This document shows positions 36,350 to 45,468 of a stretch of DNA of 64,000 nt, in pieces. The DNA is from Palsa-504 sp963769715 (lineage in GTDB: Bacteria; Actinomycetota; Actinomycetes; Streptosporangiales; Streptosporangiaceae): contig CAVYNE010000008.1 in NCBI GenBank assembly GCA_963769715.1, positions 1 through 64,000 on the forward strand, given 5' to 3'. The position numbers were made by a program, and so were the translations under genes. Numbering within the stretch: position 1 is the stretch's first letter; every line of letters begins with the position of its first letter. The notes under the pieces were generated by a model. It was given only the letters and a program-made list of their open reading frames with translations, was not told the DNA's origin and searched no databases.

Positions 36350-36867
36350 GTATTACCGACGAGGCGCTGAGCGCGAATGCAACCATCGCCAACGACTACG
36401 ACCCCGGCCGCGGGGGACCGCCGGCGCCCAAGATCGCGATCGTCACCTGTGCGGATCCCCGGCTGACCAGCATCGAGCAGATGCTGGGTCTGGCCGCTGG
36501 CGATGTCGACATGATCAGGAACTTCGGCACCGTGATCGATGACAACGCGGTCCGGTCGCTTGTTCTCTCGACCAGGCTGCTGGGCACCCGGGAGATCATG
36601 ATCATCAATCACACCGACTGCGGGATGCTCAGGTTTACCGACGGCGAGCTGGAGGACCGGCTCCGCAAGCAGACGGGGCGAGCGCCGATTGCGCCGGCCA
36701 GGTTCTACAGCTTCACCGACCCCGAGAAGAACACCAGGGAGCAGATCCACAAGGCCAGGTCGCATCCGTGGATCTCGCCGGAGGTACCGATCAGGGGGTT
36801 CGTCTATGACGTCCACACCGGGCGGCTCAGCGAAGTGTTCCCGGACGGGGAGACCGTCACTAGTTAG
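36346..36867 (+). CDS. beta-class carbonic anhydrase
   Basis: Interconverts CO2 and bicarbonate. 173 residues, the short beta-CA type seen in actinobacteria. Zinc ligands Cys35 (IVTCADPRL), His89 and Cys92 (NHTDCGM), with the Asp37-Arg39 dyad of the CxDxR motif, are present. The ATG overlaps the esterase stop and AAGGAGAAAGGG precedes it. Conserved beta-CA features look complete. A truncated second copy of the N-terminus lies at 37164. Confidence 0.92.
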   Translation: MSITDEALSANATIANDYDPGRGGPPAPKIAIVTCADPRLTSIEQMLGLAAGDVDMIRNFGTVIDDNAVRSLVLSTRLLGTREIMIINHTDCGMLRFTDGELEDRLRKQTGRAPIAPARFYSFTDPEKNTREQIHKARSHPWISPEVPIRGFVYDVHTGRLSEVFPDGETVTS

Positions 36868-37163
36868 CAAGCTGTCGCGCCCCTGCCCGCGGTGCGCGAT
36901 GACGGCTCGGCGGCGGAGCTGGCACGCACGGGATGAGACTCCAGACACTCGCGGCCCGTGCGGTAGGGCTCGACCTTGGTGGCCGCCTCGTGGACGGTGG
37001 CCGTGGGTGCCGGGTAGCCCGGCACCGGCCGGGCGGGGCCCCGATCGGCCGGCTGAGGTCGGGGGGTCCCGTCCCCAGGTTCGCAAGGCCCGCAGCCTGG
37101 CCGAGCATACGTTGACAGGCATACCGGGACGACCGGTACACCCAAGGAGGAGAACAAAGGGTT
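36868..37163. other. spacer between carbonic anhydrase and its partial copy
   Basis: About 300 bases with no gene. The end (AAGGAGGAGAACAAAGGGTT) resembles the leader of the intact carbonic anhydrase gene. Confidence 0.45.
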
Positions 37164-37220
37164 ATGAGTATCAGTAACGAGGCGCTGACCGCCGAGGATG
37201 CCGAGCAGGCCCTCCCTTGA
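37164..37220 (+). pseudogene. N-terminal remnant of a second carbonic anhydrase
   Basis: Reads MSISNEALTAEDAEQALP then stop, next to MSITDEALSANA of the intact gene at 36346, with a similar ribosome site. Only 18 codons remain, so an upstream duplication was followed by deletion. Confidence 0.6.
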
Positions 37221-38200
37221 CGGCGCTGACCTTCGCGGTGTCGAAGGGTGACCTCCTGACCGGCCTGTCGTGGCCGGGTCGCCGACTGTGCCCGCGCGCA
37301 TCGTTCGCGACGCGGACACGGCCGACTATCGGTGAGCCCAACTTCGAAGACGGACTCGAAGCTGCTGCGCTGGAGGCCGAAGTGGCCGACTTCTGCACGC
37401 TAGTGTCCGTTGGCCGACGAATGAGATAACGGACGATCTGCGCACCCAGACCCATAAATCCCTATTCTCTTGCAGGCATTCATACTCGGCGTTTAGCGCG
37501 GCCTTCGATCCGAATCGAACGCCTGAGATAACGATCGCCGCCGCCGCTGACCGGACATACAGACCAGCGAATAAGTATGCGGCCGCGCAACGCCCGCTAT
37601 TCGGCAGATCCGGGTGTCGGCCAACCACCGAGCTTTGCCCGTAGCGGCATGCAGATCACCCGGTTCGGTGCCACACCGGGTGGTCACCTTGGCGCTGTCA
37701 GTTCCTTTCTGACCGCTGCGATCTCATGCGCGTAACACCGGGCGAGGTGCCCGGGATGGTGATGTTCGCGGAGTGGCGCGGGTGGTGTCTGGGGCTGGTG
37801 ATCAGGGTGGGTTATGTTCGGGCGCATTAGGTGACTGCCGTGGGACGGCGCCGTAATCGCCGGAGAGCCCGTGCCTGAAAGGCGGACGCCGGGTGCCGTC
37901 CCCTGCAGCCCTGAACGAGTATGGACGGCGCAATCGCAACTGTGACGATTTTATAAGAGTCCGGTATCGCGGTGCGGAGAGCTCCTGTGAAAGGGAATCA
38001 CTCGGGTTCGCTCGGGCGTGAGATACTATCTCCAGCGCACTTGTAGTTGGGAAGCATCAATTCCGGCTGATCCGTCGCGTGTATCGGCGTCGGCCGTCAC
38101 CAAGTCGGCCGCTGGCCAGCCCGATGTCGAGGCGTAGCCGCGATGTGCTGGTCGCGGGTGCTGATTGTGTCTATATGGTGAAGATCTTTAGGGGGGATTA
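37221..38200. other. long intergenic stretch
   Basis: About 980 bases in which I find no gene. Composition becomes less GC-rich near 37,900-38,190. It ends in GGGGGG just before the ATG at 38201. A promoter for the cyclase region is expected here but no box pair is convincing. Confidence 0.45.
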
Positions 38201-38353
38201 ATGGTAGTGACGGCTACGTCCACGCATCCGGGCATGGGGTCGATCCCCTTCCCCGGCGGCGTGACTTTCCGGGTGTGGGCGCCTGACGCGACCGGTGCTG
38301 CCGTGTCGCTGGCACAGCCACGGCAGGAACCGGGGTGCCGCGCATGTCGCTGA
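38201..38353 (+). pseudogene. N-terminal fragment of a GH13/branching-enzyme-like protein
   Basis: ATG 38201 after AGGGGGGATTA. Fifty codons: STHPGMGSIPFPGGVTFRVW then APDATGAAVSLAQ match the CBM48/E-set domain that precedes alpha-amylase-type barrels; the reading ends at a TGA inside the cyclase gene start. The catalytic barrel is gone. Confidence 0.7.
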
Positions 38354-41130
38354 CCGGGACGGGCGAGCCCGGCCCGGTTGAGCTGCCGACCGGGACGGTC
38401 ACGTTCTTGCTAACCGACATCGAGGGATCGACGCGACTGTGGGAAACGGTGCCAGACGCGATGGAGCTGGCTCTGGAGCAGCACGATCGTCTTCTCACCG
38501 AGGTTATCGAGAGGCATGGCGGAGTGGTGGTCCGCTCCCGCGGGGAGGGTGACAGTTTCTTCGCGGTGTTTCACAGCGCGGTTGCCGCAGTCGAGGCGGC
38601 CGGCGCCTGCCAGCTCCGGCTCGCGCATGAGGCGTGGTCGGCGGGTGTCGCGCTGCGGGTGCGGATGGGCCTGCACACCGGGGAAGCGCGAGCGCACGGC
38701 AGCGACCGTATCGACCACGCGCCGGTCAACCGCTGTGCCCGGGTGAGAGCTGCCGCGCACGGTGGGCAGGTGCTTCTCACCAAGATCACGCGCGACCTAG
38801 TCGGCGGCCGACTGGGCGGCGGTCTCGGGCTGAAGAAGCTCGGGAAGTTCCGGCTGCGCGATCTGGGCGAGCCAGAGCTCATTTACCAGCTGACCCATGC
38901 CGACCTCCCGGCGGACTTCCCGCCGATCGTCACGCTGGCGGAGAGCGCCAGCAATCTGCCGTTGCCGGTGAGCTCGTTCATCGGCCGGGCCCGGGAGCTG
39001 GAGCAGACCACAGCGGCGCTGGGCCAGGCACGGGTGGTGACCCTGACCGGGCCGGGCGGGGTGGGCAAGACCCGGCTGGCGTTGCAGGCCGCAGCCCAGG
39101 CGGCGGGGCGGTTTGCAGATGGGGCGTGGCTGTGTGAGCTGGCACCGATCCGCGACCCCGCAGGGGTGGATGATGCGGTCGCGGCGCTGTTCTCGGTGAC
39201 CGCCCGGGTCGGCCAGGGTACCCGCGAGACACTGGCGGAGTTCTTGCGCAATAAGGAACTGCTGCTGGTGCTCGACAACTGCGAGCACCTGCTCGAGGGA
39301 GCGGCGGCGCTGGCCGGGGTCCTGCAGCGGTCATGCCCCCGGCTGGTGATCCTGGCGACCGCTCGCGAGGCCCTGGGGATCGACGGAGAGCGGCTAGTCC
39401 TGGTGCCGCCGCTGGGGGTGCCCGGCGCCAGCGCCGATCTGGCGGCGATCACCGATGCGGAGGCAGTGCGGCTGTTCGCCGACCGCGCGGCCGCGGTCAA
39501 GCCTGGTTTTCAGGTGACGGCTGAGAACGCGGCGGCGGTCGCCGCGGTGGTCCGGCGGCTGGATGGCATCGCGCTGGCGATCGAGCTGGCGGCGGCGCGG
39601 GTGCCCGCGATGACGGCGGCCGAGCTGGCTCGGCGGCTGGAGCGGAGTTTCACGGTGCTGGCGGCTGGCCGACGTGGAGCAGTGGCACGTCACCAGACAC
39701 TGGGCGCTACCATCGACTGGTCCTTCGACCTGCTCACCGAGCCCGAACAGGCCCTGCTCGGCCGGCTGGCGGTATTCGCGGGCGGCTGCACCCTGGAGGC
39801 CGGGGAGGCGGTCTGTGGCGGGGAGGGCATCGATCCTGGAGCGGTGTTCGATCTGCTGGCCAGCCTGGTGACGCGGTCACTGGTGGTCGCCGAGGACAAG
39901 GGGTTCGAGACCCGCTACCGACTGCTGGAGACGATCCGCCAGTACGGCGAGCAGCACCTCGACCAAGCCGGGCAGGCCGACCGATGGCGTGCCCGCCACG
40001 CCGGCTACTACGCGGACCTTCTCGGACGGGTTCGGGAACATGCCCGCGACCCTAACCAGGAAATGTTCTGGACGGCCCGGCTCAGCGCCGAGCAGGACAA
40101 CCTGCTTGCGGCCTGGTCGTGGGCGATCGGCACCGGCAACGTCGGCACCGCGTTCCAGATCCTGGCGGGCTTCGCGCCGGTTGAGGTCTGGAGCACTTAC
40201 CCGCTGCTACTGGCCGACGAAACGGCCCTCGAGCTGCCAGGCGCGGCCGATCACCCGGGGTATCCGCTCGCCCTGGCGGTCAGCGCAGTATTCGCGTCCA
40301 ACCGCGCGGACATGACCGGGGCCCAGGAGCTGTGCCGCCGGGCGGCCGAAGCCAACACTCGCCAAGGCAGCCCGGACTGGCGGGTCGAGGAGACCATCTG
40401 CGCCGCCCGCTCGAGCATCGCAATCACTGTCGGCGCGTTCGCCGACGCCGCCCGCCTTGCCGAACAGGCCGCCCGTCTCGCGCGGGTCGGCGGCGACCTC
40501 GCCGACGCCTCCGTCCACCTCACCATGGCGGTGGCCGATCACCTGGTCGTCGGTGACGCACCTACGGCGACCCCGCTGGCTAACGAGGCAGTCATGCTCG
40601 CCCGCCAGGCCGGCGCCCCGGCCCTCATCACGAGCAGCCTGCTCGCCGTCGGCGCAACCGTCGCCGGCACCGACCCCGGCCAGGCCCGCGCCTGCCTGAA
40701 CGAAAGCCGCGAGCTCGGCACCGCGCTCGGCTATCACAGCGCCCGCGACCTCGTTTGGGCTACCGCGATCGCGTTTCTCCTCAACGACCGGGCCGACACG
40801 CTCGAGCTCGGCAGCCATGCCATCGCCAGCCTCCAGTGGGGAGGCGACCGTATCCGGGTCGGCTTCGCCCTCTACATGATCGCGGGCGCGCTCGCCGCCA
40901 CCCGGCCTGACGCTGCCGCGATCATCCGGGGCGCCGCCGCAACCTGCATACCCGAGTCGCCGATGTTCGCCCAGCTGGTCACCTCGGCCGTGACCGAAGC
41001 TCTGGGCGAGGAGCGCGCCCGGGAACTCCGCGCCCGCGGCGCGGACATGCGCTGGGATCAGGCGCTCGCGTACACCCTCACCCAGGCCACCCAGGCCCTC
41101 AGCGAAGCCCGATCCGCGATCCAAGATTGA
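38335..41130 (+). CDS. class III nucleotidyl cyclase fused to STAND ATPase and helical repeats
   Basis: 931 residues. N-terminal cyclase domain (about 20-185): metal Asp28 in LLTDIEGSTRLWE, second metal Asp73 in GEGDSFFAVF, and Asn132/Arg136 of the transition-state pair in VNRCARVRAAAHGGQVL. Then a STAND/NB-ARC ATPase: P-loop LTGPGGVGKTRLA (238-249), Walker B LLLVLDNCEHLL, a winged helix with TLGATIDWSFDLL, and a C-terminal TPR-like part of about 350 residues. The catalytic residues suggest an active, probably dimeric cyclase switched by the ATPase; cAMP versus cGMP is not decided. GTG at 38335 (ATG 38344 also possible). Its start overlaps the GH13 remnant, so it may have lost its original promoter. 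Confidence 0.92.
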   Translation: MPRMSLTGTGEPGPVELPTGTVTFLLTDIEGSTRLWETVPDAMELALEQHDRLLTEVIERHGGVVVRSRGEGDSFFAVFHSAVAAVEAAGACQLRLAHEAWSAGVALRVRMGLHTGEARAHGSDRIDHAPVNRCARVRAAAHGGQVLLTKITRDLVGGRLGGGLGLKKLGKFRLRDLGEPELIYQLTHADLPADFPPIVTLAESASNLPLPVSSFIGRARELEQTTAALGQARVVTLTGPGGVGKTRLALQAAAQAAGRFADGAWLCELAPIRDPAGVDDAVAALFSVTARVGQGTRETLAEFLRNKELLLVLDNCEHLLEGAAALAGVLQRSCPRLVILATAREALGIDGERLVLVPPLGVPGASADLAAITDAEAVRLFADRAAAVKPGFQVTAENAAAVAAVVRRLDGIALAIELAAARVPAMTAAELARRLERSFTVLAAGRRGAVARHQTLGATIDWSFDLLTEPEQALLGRLAVFAGGCTLEAGEAVCGGEGIDPGAVFDLLASLVTRSLVVAEDKGFETRYRLLETIRQYGEQHLDQAGQADRWRARHAGYYADLLGRVREHARDPNQEMFWTARLSAEQDNLLAAWSWAIGTGNVGTAFQILAGFAPVEVWSTYPLLLADETALELPGAADHPGYPLALAVSAVFASNRADMTGAQELCRRAAEANTRQGSPDWRVEETICAARSSIAITVGAFADAARLAEQAARLARVGGDLADASVHLTMAVADHLVVGDAPTATPLANEAVMLARQAGAPALITSSLLAVGATVAGTDPGQARACLNESRELGTALGYHSARDLVWATAIAFLLNDRADTLELGSHAIASLQWGGDRIRVGFALYMIAGALAATRPDAAAIIRGAAATCIPESPMFAQLVTSAVTEALGEERARELRARGADMRWDQALAYTLTQATQALSEARSAIQD

Positions 41131-41198
41131 CCGAGCCGCTTCAGGGTGCGGATACTGCCTAGGAAGCGTCCGGTCGCACACGTAAGTGACCGGGCGGT

Positions 41199-41513
41199 CG
41201 CGTCCAGTTCGTCGAGGAGGTTGCTGGCGATCGCCCGGATGGCCGGCTCCAGCGCGGCGATCCGGGGAGGCACGACGGCCCGGGATGCCAGCCGCTGCAG
41301 CCGGGTGTGGTCAGGCGGGTCGACGTTGAGCATGTGCCGGGAGAACTCCGGTCCGGGCAGCCCCTCGGCCACGACGTCGCCATTGCCGGCCAGCGCGGCG
41401 AACATGTCCTTTGAGATGCGCGGGTCGTTGAGCGCTTGCCGGGCCGCGTCGTAGCCGAGCACGACCCAGGCCGGGTGACCGTCGGCCAGGCGGGCCTTCT
41501 GCACCGGGCACCG
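41199..41513 (-). pseudogene. cytochrome P450 N-terminal fragment
   Basis: LADGHPAWVVLGYDAARQAL, ISKDMFAALAGNGDVVAEGL and HMLNVDPPDHTRLQRLASRA then VVPPRI cover the region up to the C-helix (DPPDHTRLR-like). The reading then runs into antisense of the cyclase gene; the I-helix, ExxR and heme Cys loop are absent. Confidence 0.8.
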
Positions 41514-41550
41514 GGCTCGGGCGCGTCCGGCCCGGCCGCGGAGTGCCAAG

Positions 41551-42162
41551 TTAACTTGACACTTCCTCCCGTCGCCGGTCATCGCTGGCTGTGGCGGGGA
41601 TGGCGTTGTCGATGAGGGCGGCGGCGATGGCGGCGGCGGTGGGGAAGGCGTCGGCGTTGAGGACCCGGGTGCGGGCCGCGGCGCCGTCGATGAGCAGCGC
41701 GAGCTGCTCGCCGAGCTGTTCAGGGTCGGCGGCGCCGGCTTCGCGGGCGGTGTCGGCGAGCCGCGCGGCGACGGCTTTCTTGTAGTCGCGTGCGTACTGG
41801 GATGCGGGGTGCCGGGGGTCGTGGAGTTCGACGGCGGCGGCGATGTAGGGGCACAGGGGGGTGGCGGCGGGGATGTCGAAGGCGGCGAGGAGCCGTTCGC
41901 GGGGCGTGAGGTCGGTGCGGTCGAACACGCCGGACAGAACGGAGGGGTCGAACCGGCGCAGGTACTCGGCGACGAGTTCGTCCTTGCCGGTGAAGTGCTG
42001 GTAGGCCGTGCGCTTGGACACCTGGGCCGCCGCGCAAAGCTGGTCCATGCCGGTGCGGTTGATGCCCTGCTCGCGGAACAGTTGCTGGGACGCGCTGAGG
42101 ATGCGCTCGCGGGCGCCCCGGCCGCGGCGGCGGCCCTTGGGGCCCTTCTCCAACTCCGTCAT
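41551..42162 (-). CDS. TetR-family transcriptional regulator
   Basis: 203 residues from ATG 42162. HTH: RERILSASQQLFREQGINRT, GMDQLCAAAQVSKRTAYQHF, TGKDELVAEYLRR, followed by an all-helical ligand domain. Divergent from the SDR gene at 42307 with two GGTGTACATA boxes between, so it probably represses that operon and itself. The unrelated sequence upstream of the ATG in the same frame is antisense to the SDR gene and is not part of the gene. Confidence 0.93.
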   Translation of the reverse strand: MTELEKGPKGRRRGRGARERILSASQQLFREQGINRTGMDQLCAAAQVSKRTAYQHFTGKDELVAEYLRRFDPSVLSGVFDRTDLTPRERLLAAFDIPAATPLCPYIAAAVELHDPRHPASQYARDYKKAVAARLADTAREAGAADPEQLGEQLALLIDGAAARTRVLNADAFPTAAAIAAALIDNAIPATASDDRRREEVSS

Positions 42163-42193
42163 GGGCCCATGGTACCCCAGCTGGGTAACGACC

Positions 42194-42257
42194 GGTGTAC
42201 ATAGTTTGCGTCCCGGCCGCCCGCCCGGTACCGTAAGCACACAGGACGGTGTACATA
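42194..42257. promoter_or_regulatory. paired TetR operator candidates
   Basis: GGTGTACATA occurs at 42194-42203 and again at 42248-42257, a 54-bp period (about five helical turns), in the tetR/SDR divergent gap. The GTGTAC core is palindromic and both copies are on the same strand. Confidence 0.65.
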
Positions 42258-42306
42258 AAAACGTCACCCCAGGTGCGCACGGCACCACCGACCCAAGGGA
42301 GCGACT

Positions 42307-43041
42307 ATGGGAAAGCTTGACGGCAAGGTAGCGGTCATCACCGGCGGCACCACCGGCATGGCGCTGGCCGGCGCGAAGCTGTTCGTCGACGAGGGAGCGC
42401 ACGTCTTCATCACCGGCCGCCGCCAGGACGCCCTGGACGAGGCCGTGAAGCAGATCGGCCGCAACGTCACCGGCGTCCAGGGCGACGCCGCCGACCTGGA
42501 CGACCTGGACCGCCTGTACGACACCGTCAAGCGGGAGAAGGGCAGCCTCGACGTGCTGTGGGCCAGCGCCGGCGTGGGCGAGCCCGCCCCGCTCGGCGAG
42601 ATCACCGAGGCCCACTTCCACGCCGCGTTCTGGCTCAACGCCCGCGGCACCCTGTTCACCGTCCAGAAGGCCCTCCCGCTCTTCAACGACGGCGGCTCCA
42701 TCCTCATGACCGGCTCCAACGCCTCCCTCGGCGCCTTCCCCGGCTGGAGCGTCTACGCCGGCAGCAAGGCCGTCCAGCAGGCCTGGGCCCGCGTCTGGCT
42801 CAACGAGCTCAAGGACCGCCGCATCCGCGTCAACGTCCTGACCCCCGGCCAGGTCGCCACCGCCAAGCAGGAAGAACTCTTCGACGAGGCCACCAAGCGC
42901 CAGTTCGAGTCCCTCATCCCCCGCGGCCAGATGGGCCGCCCCGACGAAATCGCCACCGCCGCCCTCTTCCTCGCCTCCGACGACTCCAGCTACGTCAACG
43001 GCATGGAACTCGTCGCCGACGGCGGCACCACCGCCATCTAA
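42307..43041 (+). CDS. SDR-family NAD(P)-dependent oxidoreductase
   Basis: 244 residues. Cofactor motif VAVITGGTTGMALAGAK (the usual third Gly region has Met-Ala, a mild variant), GRRQDALDEA suggesting NADPH preference, Ser in LMTGSNASLGAF and YxxxK in SVYAGSKAVQQ; C-terminus GMELVADGGTTAI. Reductase of an unknown carbonyl. AGGGAGC precedes the ATG; followed after 33 bases by an F420-type reductase, so both form a small TetR-regulated operon. Confidence 0.92.
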   Translation: MGKLDGKVAVITGGTTGMALAGAKLFVDEGAHVFITGRRQDALDEAVKQIGRNVTGVQGDAADLDDLDRLYDTVKREKGSLDVLWASAGVGEPAPLGEITEAHFHAAFWLNARGTLFTVQKALPLFNDGGSILMTGSNASLGAFPGWSVYAGSKAVQQAWARVWLNELKDRRIRVNVLTPGQVATAKQEELFDEATKRQFESLIPRGQMGRPDEIATAALFLASDDSSYVNGMELVADGGTTAI

Positions 43042-43074
43042 ACCGAACAACGCACAACCAGGACAGGACATCTC

Positions 43075-43698
43075 ATGAGCAACATCAGCATCATCGGCAC
43101 CGGGAACATGGCCCGCACCATCGGCGTGCGGGCGGTAGCGGGCGGCAACACCGTCGAGGTCATGGGCCGCGATCAGTCCAAGGCCGCTGACCTGGCCAAG
43201 GCTCTCGGCGGCAGCGCCACGACGGGAGAATGGGGCACCGCCCCGGCCGGGGACATCGTCATCGTGGCCCTGTTGTACGACGGTGTCGTGCCGGTCGTCG
43301 CCCAGTACGGAGACGCTCTCGCGGGCAAGGTCATCGTCGACATCAGCAATCCCTTCAATTCCACGTTCGACGGGCTAGCCCACCGCGAGGAGACCTCGAT
43401 CGCGCAGGAAGTCGCCAAGGCGGCCCCGGCCAGCGCCAGCGTGGTGAAGGCGTTCAACACCATCTTCCGTCATGTCCTGGAGAAGGGCCGTCCCGACGTC
43501 TTCATCGCTGGCGATAATGCGCAGGCCAAGGCAAGTGTGGAGGCGTTCATCGAGAGCCTCGGGCTGCGCCCGCTGGACGTCGGCGGCCTGAAAATGGCGC
43601 ACTGGCTGGAAGGAGCGGGCGTGGTCACGGTGGGCCTCGCCAACCACGGGGTGGGGAACTTGGACTTCGCCCTCAGCATCACCGAACTTCCCGTCTGA
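43075..43698 (+). CDS. NADPH:F420-reductase-like (NAD-binding) protein
   Basis: 207 residues with MSNISIIGTGNMARTIGVRA (Rossmann GTGNMA), DIVIVALLYDGVVPVVAQYG, VIVDISNPFNST and VVKAFNTIFRHVL, typical of the coenzyme-F420-dependent NADP oxidoreductase superfamily (FNO-like). It may pass hydride between NADPH and a deazaflavin or act on a small substrate. Pairs with the SDR gene upstream. AGGACAGGAC before the ATG. Intact. Confidence 0.88.
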   Translation: MSNISIIGTGNMARTIGVRAVAGGNTVEVMGRDQSKAADLAKALGGSATTGEWGTAPAGDIVIVALLYDGVVPVVAQYGDALAGKVIVDISNPFNSTFDGLAHREETSIAQEVAKAAPASASVVKAFNTIFRHVLEKGRPDVFIAGDNAQAKASVEAFIESLGLRPLDVGGLKMAHWLEGAGVVTVGLANHGVGNLDFALSITELPV

Positions 43699-43790
43699 GC
43701 AAACGGGCTCTTCGCACCTGCGGTGGGGCCGGGTGTGAGCGACTCGCGGTGACTGGCTGACCCGGACGCAGGTCGAGGCCTTCCAAGCGC

Positions 43791-43991
43791 GAGGACCTCG
43801 ACAGCCTGGAAGGCGCCCTGCTGCTGGCAGCCCGCCAGCCCGGGGCCCGCACCGGCGGCAAGCCCCTGCTGACGTTCAGGCAGATCGCCGCCGCGATCGG
43901 GGCGGAGTCCGAGCAAGCCGCCCAGGGCCGTTACCGCCGCAAGGTGGGCGACCTCAACAACAGCGACAGCGGAAACGACGGAACCCCCTGA
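43791..43991 (+). pseudogene. C-terminal HTH fragment
   Basis: DLDSLEGALLLAARQPGART, TFRQIAAAIGAESEQAAQGR and YRRKVGDL form a helix-turn-helix like those at the end of small actinomycete DNA-binding proteins (IAAALGL.S.QAA.QR). No start codon or N-terminal part is visible. Confidence 0.45.
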
Positions 43992-44142
43992 TCCCCAGCC
44001 AGAAACGGGCGGCCCTCAAACGGCCGGGGGCGCCCGACCCGCAGCGCCCTTTACCGGGCGGCATTCGGGACGGCCAGTGTCGTTAGCGGGGCTCCGCGCG
44101 GCCTCTTAACGCCAACCGCCGTTCCGTCGCCGCAAGCACCAC
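43992..44142. other. non-coding stretch
   Basis: About 150 bases with no supported gene downstream of the XRE gene. Confidence 0.4.
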
Positions 44143-44667
44143 TTACACGGGCATCGGGGGAACGCCGTGGGACCACGGGCCCAGCCGCGGCTTCGAGTCC
44201 GGGTGCCCGGCCGGGAACGTGCCAGGGGAAACAACCTCGATGACCACGGTCGCCGTGACCGTGTCGTCGCCCGGACGGGCAGGGTGCTGGAACCTCATCG
44301 CGTCGATGATCCACTCGCGGTGCTCGTCAAGCCAGGCCGCGCCCCAGAGCAGGAGCGCCGCGTCGTCATCGCCGGTTATCCGCAGCTCGCCGTTGGAGTC
44401 GTCGCGCTGGGTGAACTCGATTCCGTGGCGGACGCACGGGAGCACCCGGTCCGGGCCTGCCGCGTGCTCAGCCGACAGCCCGGCCAGCTCGGTGAGCGGG
44501 ATACGGAGGGCCGTGGCGATGGCCACGGCCACGGTGAACAGGGGCTGCTGCTCGCCGGCCTCGTACCTGCGGATCTGCCGCGCGTCCACGTCGGCGGCCT
44601 TCGCCAGGTCGGCCTGGGACATCCCAAGCTCCGTCCTGCGCTGGCGGATAGCTTCACCCAGGTCCAT
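44143..44667 (-). CDS. XRE-family (Cro/CI-type) transcriptional regulator
   Basis: 174 residues from ATG 44667, with AAAGGGG upstream. MDLGEAIRQRRTELGMSQAD, KAADVDARQIRRYEAGEQQP is the HTH_3 domain; the rest (CVRHGIEFTQRDDSNGELRI, WLDEHREWIIDAMRFQHPAR) is an unassigned sensor-like domain with a Pro-rich end. Transcribed divergently from the hypothetical gene at 44863, a possible target. Intact. Confidence 0.85.
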   Translation of the reverse strand: MDLGEAIRQRRTELGMSQADLAKAADVDARQIRRYEAGEQQPLFTVAVAIATALRIPLTELAGLSAEHAAGPDRVLPCVRHGIEFTQRDDSNGELRITGDDDAALLLWGAAWLDEHREWIIDAMRFQHPARPGDDTVTATVVIEVVSPGTFPAGHPDSKPRLGPWSHGVPPMPV

Positions 44668-44862
44668 GACCCCTTTAATACCAGCGGAGAGCGCCGCCGC
44701 CACTGCGATCGGGCAGACCGGACGGCGGGCCGACTCCGCGCACCCGAACTGCCTGCGATAACAGCATTCTCACCATCAGGCGCGGAATCAGCCCGCTTCG
44801 GCGGCCGGGCCGCTGGCATGATTGGGCCGGACCGCACCGGAACGGGCGACAAGGACGGCTTC

Positions 44863-45438
44863 ATGGGCGAGGTACGCGAGGGGCTCGGCGAGATGGCGTC
44901 GCCGGCCGACCTCGGGCAGGCGCTGGCGGCGATCGGGCTGTTCCGCGCCGCCCTGGGCGAAGCCGACCTGGCAGGAGAACTCAAGCGGCTCGGCAGCACG
45001 GAGCTGCTGCGGCTGGAGATGGCCAACTGGCTGCTGGGCGCCGCATCGATGCAGGTGCTCATGGCGACCGGCGCCGCGGACGACGCGGGCGTTGACCCGA
45101 TCGCGATCAACCGGGCCGCCGCCCGGATGCTGTCCGGGGCCGACTGCGAGCACGATGATGAGCTGAAGACCGCGTTCGCCCGGCTGCTGGCCCGGCAACT
45201 GGAGTCCCTGCTCATGGTCCTGACAGCGGAGCAGCTGGCCAGCAACGGACACTCTGAGCTGCCCCTGCTGATCCAGCCGTCGATGGCCGTTGCCGGCTAC
45301 CTGCTGGCGCTGCTCGAAGCCGGGTCCGCGTCCCAGTCCGGCACCGCCGTTGACTACCCCGGCCAGGTCCGCCGCGCGGCCGAGGGGCTGAGGGGAATCG
45401 CGGAGGTACTGGAGAACATGGTGGGCAGGGCCAGCTAG
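44863..45438 (+). CDS. hypothetical helical protein
   Basis: 191 residues from ATG 44863, preceded by AAGGACGG. Mostly helical, Leu/Ala-rich (LGQALAAIGLFRAALGEADL, LLARQLESLLMVLTAEQLAS) with no membrane span; family not recognised. Its stop (TAG 45436-45438) lies about 30 bases from the end of the Tn3-type transposase on the other strand. A neighbour of the divergent XRE regulator. Confidence 0.65.
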   Translation: MGEVREGLGEMASPADLGQALAAIGLFRAALGEADLAGELKRLGSTELLRLEMANWLLGAASMQVLMATGAADDAGVDPIAINRAAARMLSGADCEHDDELKTAFARLLARQLESLLMVLTAEQLASNGHSELPLLIQPSMAVAGYLLALLEAGSASQSGTAVDYPGQVRRAAEGLRGIAEVLENMVGRAS

Positions 45439-45468
45439 CGCTGTTACCGCCAGTTCGCAAGCGGAGTC

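Noticed and set aside
41551..43071. 506-residue version of the TetR gene starting at 43071
   Set aside because: The first 303 residues are antisense to the SDR gene; the HTH start at 42162 fits the family.
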